From positions 16,329,258 through 16,393,257 of the forward strand of contig CM052354.1 of NCBI GenBank assembly GCA_028551475.1: a stretch of DNA of 64,000 nucleotides, read 5' to 3'. Below, one piece after another: positions 1-13,346 of the stretch. Made by a program: the position numbers and the translations under genes. The stretch is from Casuarina equisetifolia. Taxonomy: Eukaryota; Streptophyta; Magnoliopsida; Fagales; Casuarinaceae. A model generated the notes under the pieces. It was given only the letters and a program-made list of their open reading frames with translations. It was not told the DNA's origin and searched no databases. Within the stretch, counting starts at the first letter, position 1, and the number at the start of each line of letters is the position of its first letter.

Positions 1-504
1 AAATACAAGATTATTAAATGTAGATAAAATTAATAGGGATTGGTCGCCAGTGACATCTAACTAAACAAACAAATGTGCTAGGCTTTATTTAGATCTCCCG
101 TAGGCCAATATATGCAGCAAGAGTCTTGTCTAAAACCCGAAATCTGAAGGCGTCACGTGAACTGGGATCGTTTGCAGAGCAGAGTTGTGGCATTACATGA
201 TTTCTCGGATTGAGGCAGAGTGTCGGTCTCCAGTTGGCTCTCACTTTTTCACGCACCTTTTTAGAGGTGTGAAAAAACTGAGAATTTTTGTTTTCTTTTA
301 CTCTTTTGGGTATTCACAACATAGTTTAAGTTCAATGTTACCACGACATAGATTGTCTTTTAGCGGTGGCTAAGGAAGCCGCTCTTTCGTTTCGTCTAGG
401 TCGCGGTTTGCTCAATGGATATACTTCCAATTTCAGCCCTTAATCCTGTCTTTATCCCCGTTCCGTCCCTGACTTCCAATTTTAACCATGCTTTCGTTCT
501 GCAG
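1..504. other. Region before the first recognised TBL exon
   Basis: No exon encoding the expected N-terminal part (signal anchor plus Cys-rich PMR5N region) of the following TBL gene is visible here. In the paralogue at 8770 that exon lies only about 100 bp upstream of exon 2. The stretch ends in a pyrimidine-rich tract and TTCTGCAG at 497-504, a good splice acceptor. It is therefore read as intron or as sequence replacing a lost exon 1. Nothing else is recognised. Confidence 0.5.
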
Positions 505-3188
505 ATTTAATGGTGAAGATTTTTTGGAAACGTTTCGAGGGAAAAGCATCATGTTCGTCGGAGATTCGCTGAGCAGAAACCAATGGCAGTCACTGACGTG
601 CATGCTTCATTATGCCGTCCCCGATGCTGCATACAGTTTGACGAGGGAAGGAGATGTTTCCACTTTTGCATTTACGGTATGTCATTTCCCTTTTTGTTCT
701 ATTTTTACATTTGCTTAAGTGAGTGGGGCTTTTTGTGTAAAGCAATGCAACGCTTTGCACTCGTTAACCTTTAAAATTGCAATAAGTTAGCTTAGGTTCA
801 ACAATTAAGCATACGCAGAAGGAAACATCTATCTTTCGCTTTTATGAAAATTTGATTTTTCTTTGAAATTTTATTGAGCTAGCCTGTGAGATAAGTTATC
901 AAAACCTTTGGTTCTTATTGAGGTAGAAAGAATAAAATATTAATATTTTTACAAGAATTGAATTTTAGGCTATGGGCTTCATCAACTTATAGTTAATCTA
1001 TAAGGGGAAGAATAATTAGTATTTATGTTTTTCTTTTTCTTCAAAAGAAAATGGTTGATAGTGATAGTTTAACGCCTTTAACCAATGCCTAATAGCAAAT
1101 GGCTGATGAGTCTTAAAATTTTACCAGTGAAGAATATATGGGTAAAGAGAGGTGCTTACTAAATTATGATTAATATAAATTTAAATTTGAGAAAAGGATA
1201 TAGCACTATATTTCAATGCCAAGTTTATTCATAAGCTTTGTCAATTACTCAAGTAAAAGTAGTGTGTATGTTCGCAACTTTCTTAATTTAATGCATATAA
1301 GCCATAATTCAGAATCGGGGCTGTTTTCGTCCTTTTAATTTTCCTCGAGGGACGACGAGAAACGATTGAAAGGAACTTTCGAGCCACATTTAGAGAATGA
1401 CAAACTTCTGTCGTGATTCTAGCTGGCGAGCCAGCAGTCCTATTATCTTACATTTATGTTGCCATCGTGGTGTTCCCCAGCTCAGAGGAAACTTTCCTTT
1501 GAGAAATTGAAGCTTGCAATCATTACTTACTGACTTTTGTACGCCATCCTGTCCTGTTCTCTCTTTTCCCCATTTCCAACCACCGGCCAGTGTTTAAGGC
1601 AATAATAAGCAAAGGGTTGAGGCTGGGGTTTCAACATCAACTGAATCCTTTTCTTTTCCACCTGCTCATCTTTCTGTTAGTTGAACTTAAAGAATTCATT
1701 AAAATGTGGCCTATTTTGGCTTACAGGACTATGGGGTGAAAGTGATGCTTGATCGGAATGTGTATTTGGTGGACGTTGTACGAGAAGAGGTTGGCAGAGT
1801 TTTGAAACTGGATTCAATTGAGGGAGGCAAGCTATGGGTCGGAATGGACATGCTCATCTTCAACACATGGCATTGGTGGAGCCGACGGGGACCAACTCAA
1901 CCGTAATGTCCCTAGAAATTACTACGAATTTGATGTAGCCATGACATTCGTTGAAAATGTTAACAAGTTGTTTTGATTCTTTCAGATGGGATTATATCCA
2001 AATAGGAACAAGGATTATCAAGGACATGGGTCGTATGCTTGCTTTTCGAAGAGCACTTACAACATGGGGCGGATGGGTTGATTCAAAGGTTGATCCGGCC
2101 AAAACGATGGTTTTCTTCCAAGGAATTTCCCCATCCCATTACAAGTAAGCTCTCCCACTTATGCTAATTATCTTTTAGCCCCAATAGCTAATTTATTTGT
2201 GTTTTTTACATCATCTTTGTCAGCTTTTTCATCTTCTTGCTTCCTGATATTGGTGTTTTCTGTTGCATGACTATTTAAAATGGGTTCCTTGGTTTGCAAA
2301 TAATATATTCCTAGGGATGGATAAAAGCATTTTGATTGGTGTTTACCTCATCTTTGCAATAATTTTTGGAATCGGGGCTGATTTTTGATTGGTGTTTTCT
2401 AATCCAATGATAATTCAACGAAAATCAATAGCCCTTTTGATGGCGATGTTTTATTCTCTTTATTTTTTCTTACTCCGAATTTGCCATGGTCTACCTCGAT
2501 CTTAAATCCACTTTACTATTGCTGCTTTGAGCAACTAAACTATCTTTGCCTAAGTTATGCATCTAAGTTTGGGAAAAAAAGAAGAACCACGCACTTTAGT
2601 CCAATATCTGCATGAACAATCCATGCACTCACAGAAAACCACTATGAGATAGGAGTTCGATAGTATGCTCAGTGTTCTCTGTTTCCTTCATTATAGAGAC
2701 GATCCAACAACGGATGCTAGACTTCAAAAATTGCATATTAGTACCTTTCAAGCTAAAAGCACTTCCGCCCAAAGAAAGAGTAATCAATTAAATGACATTA
2801 TACCAAACAATAATGCTACCCTATTATTAAAAGCTTCTAACGAGAATAAAAAACATGAACTCTAACGATGCTTTTCAAATGTCTATACTATAGTGGCAGC
2901 CAATGGGGCGAACCAAGAGCGAAGAGCTGCGTGGGGCAGAAGAAACCGGTGTTTGTCTCAGTATATCCGGGAGGTTTACCACCGGCCGTTCCCGTCCTTA
3001 AGAGTGCATTAAGCAAGATTACGAGCCCCGTAAAGTTGCTTGATATAACAACCCTCTCGCTGCTACGTAAGGATGCCCATCCTTCTATTTATGGCCTGGG
3101 GAGAAAAACCGGAATGGACTGCAGCCATTGGTGTCTTCCGGGTGTTCCGGATACTTGGAACGAGATTCTTTACAACCTTATTCTTTGA
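505..3188 (+). CDS. Trichome birefringence-like (TBL) protein, exons 2-5; N-terminal exon not in window
   Basis: TBL/DUF231 proteins are Golgi membrane O-acetyltransferases that acetylate xylan, mannan or pectin. Exons are 505-676, 1727-1902, 1986-2144 and 2894-3188 (TGA stop), all with GT-AG borders and phases that join cleanly to 266 residues. The first carries the GDSL-type motif GDSLSRNQW with the catalytic Ser. The last carries the DxxH block [16 protein letters not shown], which supplies the partner Asp and His. [10 protein letters not shown] and [10 protein letters not shown] are further family blocks. The inner exon lengths (172, 176, 159) equal those of the downstream paralogue, so the two are a tandem duplicate. 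Exon 1 is absent: it may lie left of the window behind a long intron, or the copy may be a 5'-truncated pseudogene. No stop or frameshift is seen in what remains. The TBL38-43 clade is likely, but the exact member is not assigned. Confidence 0.85.
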
Positions 3189-5100
3189 AGATAGATTTAT
3201 TCTAACACAGAAATAAGATTCCAGATTGGAAATATTCTGCGAAAAGGGAAGATTTTCATTCATTATCCAAAACTCTATTCATCAGACTCCTGATTGATTG
3301 ATGATTGTATGCCTAAATAAATCAAAGCAACTGAAATATTATAAGACCTTAATCATATATTGTATTTTTATAATAGTTGTTATCCATTTCCATAGTTTTC
3401 GAAGCAACTATGTAAGCTTTAATAGCTATCAAATGACTCAAGAAAGAGAGGGTGAATTTCGTTTAAACTTTTTTCTAATAATTTTTTATATCTAAACACA
3501 AAAGGCTAATAAGCATGAAATAACTAAAGAGATGAAACAATATATAAATAAAAATGGCTATGCCTAATCCTCGAATTAAGCACAACTAAATAAGGAGTTA
3601 ATGCAAATAGTTTAATTATAAAAGCTAAAAGTATGGTGCAGAAATTAAACATAGAGAAAGGCACGATATTTTAGGTCGTTTAGCCGATCAACCATGCCTA
3701 TGTTCACCATCCCCTAACCAAATCTATTAGAGCTTTCTCCACTAATTTTTCACACACAAGACCCTCATCTCACAACTCCAATATCTCACAATCTGGATTG
3801 AACTTCCAACTTAATCGTTATCTCCAATTATGAAGCTAATAGCATTTTGCATGATCATGTAATTTGAAACTTGCACTGTAAACTCTTTCTCTCCTTTACA
3901 AAATGATTTTTGCTCAAAAATAGAATGAGTGTTTTTTTAATGGAGAACCACACTAAAAGACTATAATTTTGAAGCACTCGGTTTGGCCCTCTCACGTCTT
4001 CATTTTTGTAGGGCCGTTTTGATTTATAACACTTGACGAGAGAGTGGCGTCTGAAGAAAAGCCGTTTGGAAAGTTGTCGTTAGAAACAGTCCATCGGAGA
4101 TCAATAGGCTTCAATTGCCAATAAATCTCTGATGAGGCATCTTTTATGAGGAAGGTAGAAGATTCTCACATGAAGAATAGTGTAAGGCTTAGATGAGAAC
4201 ACTCAAATCAATAGTGGGATTTAAATAGAAACACCCAAACCAGATCAATACTGTAAAATCAAAACCATCAATAAAGACTGCCTCCTTCATAAGGATCATA
4301 TCATTTTATAGAAAAGAAATCCTAATAGGCTTGACTAACTTGACTTTACTAATTCTAGACTAGACACATAAGCCCAAACCTATAACAGATTTGGTGATGT
4401 AAGAGCACGAATGGAAAATTTTCTTTCTTTCGTCTCTCCAATCGAACACTGTATGTCTTCTCCTTTTCATTTAATGCAAAATAGTAGCGCCAGGCCCTAG
4501 CACCTTTTTATACTTTGCTTACTTCATAGCATCGGTTTCTTTTTCAAAATAAGTGTAGCAGAAGCAGTCCTTCAAGCCAAGACCTTTTTTTTCTCTCTTC
4601 CTCTAATGCCTCAAGTTTCTGCCTTGCATTTCCTTGAGTGTATGAATTGACGTAGATGTAATGGAATGAGCAGGTTAAATCAGAAGATGACCCTTCATTT
4701 TTTCTTTCTATTTCTTTTTTTAATTTCCCAATGTCGCCTTTTGCTGGATCACGGGTTCAACATCGTCCTTTTTCTTTCTCCGTTTCCACTTTGAGAGAAC
4801 ACATCCATTCCATCTACATTTAATGCACAGCACGCCTAGCATATCCTTTATTCACGGCTACGGTGAGGAATTGTTCCGGCGTCACTTTCACATTGTAGTT
4901 CTCTTTCACTTGAGACTTAAGCTTAAAGTTGGTTGCCCTTGTCAGTCCTTGCGCCAATATGTGTCTGTTACCAAAAGAGACACGGTGGACTCTCACGTGG
5001 CTAGCTGGAGACAGCGTCGCTTGCATGAGACGGGTGTTACTTGTTTTGGTAGGCTCAACGGCAAGGGTGTACCATTGGCCATGCACATGTTAAAAGTAGA

Positions 5101-5665
5101 TATTGTCTCATATTAGAAGTGTAAGAATGAGCGATTAAACTTATAAATGATGAGATTTTCTTACTTAATACATTAAAATTTTGAGATGGGTCTTCATACT
5201 CTAATATGGTATTAAAGTTAAGAATGAACATCCGTAATCCCCTACGCCCTAAAATTAGGTTTCCTAAAGTTGGGTTTCAATTTATTCGTAATGCTTGTAT
5301 CAACATGCAAGTGAGAAAGAATATTAAAGATAGGTGTTATCCCCACATTGAAAGTATGAAGATGAACTCTTAAGTTTGTCAGTAACAAGATTTTCTTACT
5401 TAATACCATAAGATTTTGGGATTAGTACTCACACTCTAATATGGTATCAAAGCTAGGGATAAGTCTCTGCTTCATAATCCCTTATACCCCAAAGTTGGGC
5501 TTCAATCTACTTGTAATGCTTGTGTCAATATGCAAATGAAGAGAAGTGTTGAAAATGGATATTGTCCCACATTAAAAGTGAGAGGATGAGCCTATCGTCT
5601 TATAAGTTATGAAAATTTTCTACCTAATATCTTAAGGTTTTGAAATGGGTCCTTATACTTTAACA
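5101..5665 (+). repeat. Degenerate tandem repeat, about 2.4 copies of a 225-235 bp unit
   Basis: Units start near 5101, 5335 and 5560. Each opens with a version of TATTGTCCCACATTAAAAGTG, then TTATAAGT..ATGA..ATTTTCTTACTTAATA, then a CTCTAATATGGTAT phrase (at about 5200 and 5438). The first two continue with a GGGCTTCAATCTACTTGTAATGCTTGT-like phrase. The third stops after the CTTATACTTTAAC segment. The copies differ at many sites, so the array is old. The phrases recall plant LTR sequence, but I cannot assign a family. Confidence 0.75.
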
Positions 5666-6965
5666 ACACGAAGCATGCATATCTACATAAGGACTCTATT
5701 CTTCCATGTCCAAGGTACCCATGTGTGGATGGGAGGCATCACAAGCAGGAGCGGCGCCTATCAATTAGCATGGAGGGTTATCATGTTTTTTTTTCTAGCT
5801 CTAAAAGAGAAATGAGGAGTTTCCGATGGGAATGGAGGATGAAACTAAATATATAGGAAAATCAAAATAGCGGGCTATCACGATCAAATGAAACCTTGTT
5901 TTCTTTGAAATTTTGTTGAGTTCTTCGATTGTCAGCCACCACAGGTAAGTGTCAATCTATGGTTCTTTGCTCAGCAGTGCATCGCCAACTTGCACTTCTT
6001 TTTTTCCTTAACAGTTGCAATGACAAACATGGACAATAGAAATTGTAGCACGAGATAGCTTCAATTTTCTTTTTCTTTTTTTCTTTTCATTTTACTCTTG
6101 AGTTTTGCATCTCCAATGCATATATCAACGATTTCAGGTCATTTTCAGTAACTTCTTTTCATGTCTTTTGATTAATGTGATAATAGCACAAAGATGACAG
6201 TTCAATTCACAACAAAATCTTAAGTACGACCATAGTGCTTCAATCACATTAATATATTTGCAAAAGAAAATATCGATACATTTGAATGGTTTTCCTTTGA
6301 GATTCACAAGAGTCCATAAACAATTGATTAAGCTTAATATCATGTATGACACTTGTTTTGAGCATTTAATATTTTCCTCTTGGACATGATATTATGAGCT
6401 CTTACTTTTTCACTCTAACTAAGCACTGTTTTTTTTTCTAACAAAACTTCATCTGTATTCTTTACAAATTGGAAAGTGGAAATTGGAAATTGGATCTTAC
6501 AAATGTTTGTTTGATTGAGGAAATTGGATTATAAGAAAGTGGAAATTGGTTGAGGATTGAGAATGTTTGTTGTACCAGCTACCCAAGTGTGAGCAGTCAG
6601 CATTGCCATAACCAAATTTCGACAAAAGGGATGGTTTCCAAACCCTTTGGAACCAAATCCTGTGACATTTCACAATTACCCTAAGCTCAAGAACAGGTTC
6701 TTCTTGGACAGTGTATGCGAGATATGCATGAAAAAAATGTTAGTCCAAAATTAAGGTCCAAAGTTCTTAAGACCGAGTGTTACTGAAACTAATGCACGTG
6801 GGGTTTATCATTCAACCCGTAAGATTTATGAGTTCTTTTATCTTTTTGCCTAATCAAGACCAAAGGTAATAACTCTTTTCCAATTGCATATAAAATTGAC
6901 AGGAAAAGAATTGAGTATCACTTTCCTAATAATAGGAAAGAAATAGTCAAATATGTAAAAGCATG

Positions 6966-7125
6966 TGTAAAAAAGATCATAATAGTGAATCTGTTAAAAG
7001 ATCACAATAGTGAATAAGTCTGGTATGGATATACAGAACCTTGAACAACTGTAATTCAAATTTTAAGTTACTATAAGGTATGCTAATATATGTTAAAATC
7101 ACTATATATATAAAGGAGTCTGTTG
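6966..7125 (+). repeat. Dispersed direct repeat, copy 1
   Basis: The segment around AGTGAATAAGTCTGGTATGG, CCTTGAACAACTGTAATTC and TTAAAATCACTATATATA recurs in diverged form at 7574-7700. No coding content; likely a fragment of a decayed element. Confidence 0.6.
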
Positions 7126-7573
7126 AAGAATAAAAAAAATAGAGCATGTGCATGGAATATGTATATATCCGATGCACAATAATGGATACATTTTAAAGAG
7201 GATAAATAGATGTGGATAGAGCATTATCCCAATTTGAACATGCAAAATTCAAAGTCAATTGCGTCTTTCACCTTGCTGATCGTAAACTTTCTTTTGATTA
7301 ATCTTTAGCAGTTGAAGCCCAGGAGATAAATGTGTTTTTTAAAAAAAATAATGTGTTAAGTAGTTATTTTAATTTTGTGAAATATAGGCCCACGGTGTCT
7401 ACAAAGCATATTCCACGCTTAAAATATTTTATTTCCTTTTCTGATGATGCACCCATATAATATAAAATGCGACGTGTTACATAGAATTGTTAAGAAGTGG
7501 AGAAGGCATCAAAAGATCAATTTCAGCTGTGACTGAATCTTTTCCCGAGCCATTAAGGATTTACTTTCCTATT

Positions 7574-7700
7574 TTGTAAAAAAGACCATATTAGTGTATA
7601 AGTCTGCTATGGATATATAGATCCTTGAACAACTATAATTCAAGTTTTAAGGTACTATAGTATATAGATTAAAATCCTATATACAATTAAGTCTGTTATT
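7574..7700 (+). repeat. Dispersed direct repeat, copy 2
   Basis: Diverged copy of 6966-7125: AGTGTATAAGTCTGCTATGG, then CCTTGAACAACTATAATTC, then a shortened TTAAAATCCTATATACA. Same orientation, about 600 bp downstream of copy 1. Confidence 0.6.
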
Positions 7701-8707
7701 TAATCAGTTACTGTTGTTGCGTTTTGATGTGTTCCTAACTACTATACAACTATATAATTATATTTACATTCATCGATAGTTTATAAACATGTGTTACACA
7801 CCAATGATTACTTTAATGCTTACCTAATATTATTAGTTCTAAAATTATGCAATAGTAGTTCAAAATTTTTGAGAAAAACATTCAAATTACTGTCACTTAC
7901 TGTCAACATGAGAATTTATGTCTATTACTATGAAAAAGTAAATGATAATATGAATTAGAATAGTTCAACTCTCGAGTTATATTTCAAATAAGAGATTAAA
8001 AAAATACATCAAACGTTATTGTTAATGAAATAAATAGAATACATCTAGATCACAAATAATAATAATAGTAATAACTAATTCAAATACTATTTCACATAAT
8101 TAAAGAAAAAATGGTTCTTCGACAAAAATTAAACTATAATCATAAAAAAAAAATGTTAAAGAAACATTACACCATTACAGACAATTATATCTTTCAGTAC
8201 AAGAAAATATGAACTTCTTGTAAATTACATATGGAAACCCTTTAACCATTCCCATTCGGGACAAATTATTTGCCTATTTAAAGGAAAAGTCGTTTCCGTG
8301 ATAATATATCACCGGCTTCTCGGTAACATGTCAAAACAATATGTGTGGCAACTTGCTGTCGACAACTTTATAGGACTGTTTATTTTCCGGCACCTTTAGT
8401 TCTTTTATACTATAAAGCAGACAATGACGAGAAAAACGGAGCCTTGCCTTGGAAGGATAGCATCTAATATAAAACCAATTTGCCCAGAAACAAAAACGAA
8501 AAATGAAAAAAAAAAATCCAAAAAAAATTGGTTGGAAGTCAGACCAAACGTCGCTGGATGTCCTAACGGCACTAGCAAAGGAAAAGGAAAAGAGACGGAC
8601 TACAGGGAAGATTCTTTGTCTTGAAGTGAAACCCAAGACCTAACAGTTGGCCTCTTCCCATGCATTACTGTCTTCACCCTCCTACCACTATATCTCTGCG
8701 TCATTTC

Positions 8708-8710
<3 letters not shown>

Positions 8711-8741
<31 letters not shown>
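8711..8741 (+). repeat. (TC)n microsatellite in the TBL leader
   Basis: About 15 TC units end 28 bp before the ATG at 8770, followed by a short CA run. CT-rich tracts are common in plant core promoters and 5' leaders; here the tract probably lies in or at the edge of the 5' UTR. Length is likely polymorphic. Confidence 0.85.
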
Positions 8742-8744
<3 letters not shown>

Positions 8745-8769
8745 ACACACACACATTCATTCACAGATA

Positions 8770-11700
8770 ATGGGGCATAAACTTAAAAGCTTTTGCTCTT
8801 CGGCTTTTGTTCTTCTACTCATTTCTTGCCTCCGCCTATGCGAGACCAAAGCGGAGGAGTTGAGTAACGTGGGTCACGAGATCTTATCGGATGGATGTGA
8901 TTTCTACCAAGGAAGTTGGATTTATGATCAGTCTTATCCTCTGTACGTCTCAGCAGCCTGTCCGTTCATCGAGAAAGCATTTGACTGTCAGAAAAATGGC
9001 CGGCCTGATAATCTTTACCTCAAATATAGATGGAAGCCAAACGGTTGTTCATTGCCAAGGTATCCATGAGCTCTGACACTATACATTTGTGCCTCAGTGA
9101 CTGAAATGATACGATTACTTATTTATATTGCAATCTAAGTGAAGCCATACCGTGTTATAGATTCGACGCGAAGGATTTCTTGAGAAGGTTTAAGGGAAAG
9201 AAGATATTGTTCATCGGGGACTCTCTAAGCCTCAACCAGTGGCAGTCTCTCACTTGCATGCTGCATGCTTCAGTGCCTCAGGCAAACTTCACAATCCGGA
9301 AAAAAGGGGGTCTCTCCACGTTTACTTTTCAGGTGAGTTTCTCGACGTAGCGGCTCTTTAATGAGCTTCATTTCAAATGTTAGCTTTAACTTTTTCACTG
9401 AAAATGATAATTATCATGGAGCGATTATTGCATTTAATTTGCTTGCCTGATTAATTAGAATGTTTCAATTAACGTTATTCAGATGTTAAGCTGGTCTATA
9501 GTCTTGTCCAAACCTTTCAGCATTTGTTCTCAGAATCATCGATTCAGACATCTTTTGATCATGGAAGAATCCTAATTATGTTAATGGGAAAATTTAAATA
9601 AGTAGGTCTGGAGTTAGCAATATTTTACAAATCACCTACTTTGGTTGGTGCTTAATTTGGGATGCCATCAACCATAACAGTGCATCGTTGCAGGCCTTAG
9701 TTTTGTCCAAGCCTTTGGCGTCATTTAAACCGATCTCTAGACATAATAATTGGCTTGCTTGAAACCATCTTCATCACAACCTTTTGGCCAACAACAAAAT
9801 AAATCTTTATTCAATATCATGATTATCCACACGAAGCGAGTTATAAAAAACAATGGAATCCTCTCAACAAACTTTATGATTACGACCTTTCTACGACGAT
9901 GAGATGACTCCTCACCAAAGCCATCATTATACATGAATTAGCATTGATTACAAGATCGAACAGAATTTGGTGAACCCTCCCCGTCTTCATCTCTTATTTT
10001 TCTGGTTCCCAAAACTAATCAAAAACATATTATTTGGACGTTTCAGGACTATGGGATTTCAGTAATGTTATCCCGAAATGCATTTCTTGTTGATCGAGTA
10101 AAAGAAAAGATTGGCACAGTTATAAAACTCGACTCCATTACCAATGGGGATGAATGGAAGGGATATGACATGCTTATCTTCAACACCTGGCATTGGTGGC
10201 TTCATAGAGGAAGCCAACAACCGTAAGAGGATCCGAGAGTTCATAGCAACATTTTGGAGCTTCTGCCGGTTCTAAGATAGATGTTTTCTGAATTGCAGAT
10301 GGGACTACATCGAAGATGGAGGCACGATAAGGAAAGATATGAATCGTCTGGTCGCTTTCAAGAAGGGACTAACAACTTGGTCAAAGTGGGTGGACTCCAA
10401 TGTTGATCCCAACGTCACCAAAGTGTTCTTTCAAGGAATTTCTCCCACCCATTACAAGTAAGCCTTTGTCTGTTAACTCTGAGAAGACTAACAGTTTGGA
10501 TTTAAAGTAAAAATAGAACCTACTTCTGTTTATTTTTCTTTTTTTAATTATTTCAACAACAGTCTAGCAATTTTTTTTAATAAGATTATTTCCTAATACT
10601 TCTTGCTAACTTCTTAACAAAAATTATTTTTGAAATATCGATATTGAATACTTAAAAGTATTAAAAAAAATGTCAAAAGAAAAGTGTGGTCTAACGACCA
10701 CTAAGCCGTTGAGAGATGGTTAAATTATATACAAAAATCAACTGTATTTCTTTTCTTTTTTTTTTGTAGTCTTCTAAGAATATAGTTGAGCTTTACAATT
10801 TCTTTTTAAGATAATCTTACAAAAGGGCTCGCTGAAAAATAATTTAAATTCTAGATTCATTAGAAAGGATACAAAACTAATTTAAATTCTAGATTTATTA
10901 GAAAGAATACAAAACTAAGGAAGCTAACTGAAAACAAGTTAAAACTACGGGGAAAAAAAAAAACTGATACAATTTTCTTTTTTTCTTCCTCGACCTCTTT
11001 AACATTTTTATGTTTATGCTCTGCTTCCTTGTAGTATTAGTTTCTGTTATTTGAATTTTGTGAAATAAATTTGTCAGATTTGTTTATGCATAAAAATTAT
11101 CTTCCCATTACCATTTTTGAATAAAACTTAATGTTAATTTGTCAGTTGGTCTTTATACCAATGATATAACGATACATGAAAAAATGCATTTAATTGCAAA
11201 TTTATTCTAAACAGAAAAACAAATTTAAAGAAATAAGTAAACAAAATGTACCGCTACCCTCTCTTCCCTTAAGGGAGAAAGTGGATAATCAACGATCTAT
11301 TTCTTCTTAAAATTGCTTATTTGTTACTTTGGGTGGATAAATTAGAACATTTCTTATCTTAAGTAGATACTTATGATTGCTTTCTTTTTATAAGATAATT
11401 TACTGAAGGGTAAATTTTTATATGAAGAGCAATCGTTGTATTTTGGTTAAAAAGAATGGTCGAAAGTACATTCATTGCCTATGTCATGTATTTCAATATA
11501 TCATTATTCTTAGAATACCTAAATGATCAAATGCTGTTATTTCCGATAAGAAATATTTATATAATGATAATTTTTGTTAGAAAAATATTACAATTTAATA
11601 TTTCATAAAATATTAGACTCTGAAAAGCTTATTTTATAAAGGTGAAAATTTCCTCTTTTTCTCTCGTGGATTTGGGTTGTCGAATAGTCTTCCTAGTCTA

Positions 11701-12370
11701 TGTTGAAGGTGTCAGTCACAAGATAACTGCAGTCACCGCATCTCTCCTGCACTCAGCTAACAGAAAATAATTCCTTCAAGCCTTGAAAATTCACCGTAAA
11801 TCTCAAACTTGAACTACAAAGGAGGAATCTTTATATGCACAAAATTGCTCCCACCACCTGTTTATTCTTCAAACATAAACAACAAATTGTGTGCAGTTGT
11901 ATTATTAAGAATCATAATACAGTACTCTAAGTTCTTTTTTCTCCAAATAACACGAATCCAAAATGGTCAAAAAACAGCCGTTTTTAGCAGATTATGACTT
12001 CTTAATCATGCACTCTAATCAACTTCTCAAAACTAATCTCCCATTGTGATGGAGCAGCGGTGAAGAGTGGAACGACTCAAAGTCTACAACCTGCAGCGGA
12101 CAGATGCAACCCGTGAACGGTCCAACCTATCCTGGGGATTCGCCAACAGCGGCAGCAGTGGTCAAGCATGTGTTAAGCAGAATTGTAACTCCTGTCACAT
12201 TGCTCGATGTGACAACGCTATCACAACTCAGAAAAGATGCACACCCGTCAATGTATGGATTCGGTGGAAAAAAAGGCAATGACTGTAGTCATTGGTGTCT
12301 AGCTGGTGTGCCAGACACATGGAATGAACTCTTGTACGCGAGTCTTGTTAGAGGAGATTCAAGAAACTAA
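8770..12370 (+). CDS. Trichome birefringence-like (TBL) polysaccharide O-acetyltransferase, complete
   Basis: Exons 8770-9059, 9161-9332, 10047-10222, 10299-10457 and 12058-12370 sum to 1110 nt (369 residues plus stop), with agreeing phases. Residues about 8-20 form a hydrophobic signal anchor ([13 protein letters not shown]), as expected for a type II Golgi protein. The PMR5N region follows ([17 protein letters not shown], then [17 protein letters not shown]). The GDSL motif is [17 protein letters not shown], and the DxxH motif near the C-terminus is [16 protein letters not shown]. All catalytic residues expected for TBL acetyltransferases are present. The length is near the low end of the family, typical of the TBL38-43/PMR5-like branch that lacks a long Ser-rich linker. 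Intron 4 is 1.6 kb and AT-rich; the others are short apart from intron 2 (0.7 kb). The gene is tandem to the TBL copy at 505. The substrate polymer cannot be told from sequence. Confidence 0.93.
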
Positions 12371-13346
12371 AGTTTCTTTTCAAATTTTGTAACTTTGGTT
12401 GACTTTTCTTCGTTTAGGGTAAGAATTACATACTTTGGTGGTTTGCAAGGGGGATTTCATGATTGGCATAAGCAGTACAAAGGACTCTTTCAAAATAGTC
12501 ACCTTGGTGATAACTAGAAGTGTGCATGCTTGCAGCTACCATTACCGAGAGAAACCACATCAATGAGGAGAACTCATTGTCTTGTGTTTGTTTTCATTGT
12601 TTGGTTTAGGTTCTCGTGAGAACCTATACTAGTATGGGAAAAAAGTTATTTGCTATTTAAATTGAGCTGTGGGCAAGAGGAATTTCCAAGTCAAATTTAG
12701 ATAATATGGAATAATCCACATGGATTATTAATAACATCAATGCTATTAAAGAATTTTCGGTCCTATCCTTGTTTAATACACAAGTTAATGGCGGTAATGC
12801 TCTTAACCAATGTGTAGGTGTAGGGCTCTAAATTATGATCAATTATTCAACATAGAATTCTAAATTACATTAATTACATTCCCAGGAATATCTGACAACC
12901 TTTCTATTAAAGTTTGTATCATCGAAGAAAGTTAACCACAAAAACAGGATAAGAAATTGGAAATCACAGCTTATTTATTTATTTAATTAATTCAATTGAG
13001 AAGTGTCTGAGTGACAACACCGGAAAAGAAGCAGGGGACGTGGTTGCCTGCGGAAGTTATAGCACGATGACGAAATATTTTATACTCGCAGATCTGGCCG
13101 TCCATGACACTGCTATGACCCTAAGATCGCTGCGTGACCACAGTCGCTGTTCTACTCCGTGACACATTGAGCAGCACCGTTTTTTCTGCGATCTTGAGGT
13201 CAAAAGAAAAAGAAAAAAAAGGTTCCTTAAATGTTCCTGCTCCTCCTATCCGGGGTAAAATAGATATTTTAGATATCGGGGCAGAATAGTTTCTTCATTT
13301 GAAGTGCAAACCCTATATTGTTTCTATTCCATTACAAAGAGGAGAA
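12371..13346. other. Intergenic region downstream of the TBL gene
   Basis: Contains the TBL 3' UTR and then AT-rich spacer. The segment about 13005-13200 is distinctly GC-richer than its surroundings but has no coding feature I recognise. Confidence 0.5.

Larger units (their letters stand above)
3189..8769. other. Intergenic region between the tandem TBL genes
   Basis: About 5.6 kb of AT-rich DNA with no gene I can support. It holds a degenerate tandem array (5101-5665) and a dispersed direct repeat (about 6966-7125 and 7574-7700). Short ORFs are present, including an antisense pair at 4820-5116, but none resembles a known family. The last 200 bp is the presumed promoter and leader of the second TBL gene. 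Confidence 0.6.

Noticed and set aside
4820..5116. Overlapping open frames on both strands, 88 and 97 codons
   Set aside because: Neither resembles a known family, there is no splice or codon support, and both sit next to an old repeat array.
12067..12282. 71-codon plus frame over the last TBL exon
   Set aside because: It is an alternative frame of exon 5; the true frame carries the DxxH motif and the stop at 12370.
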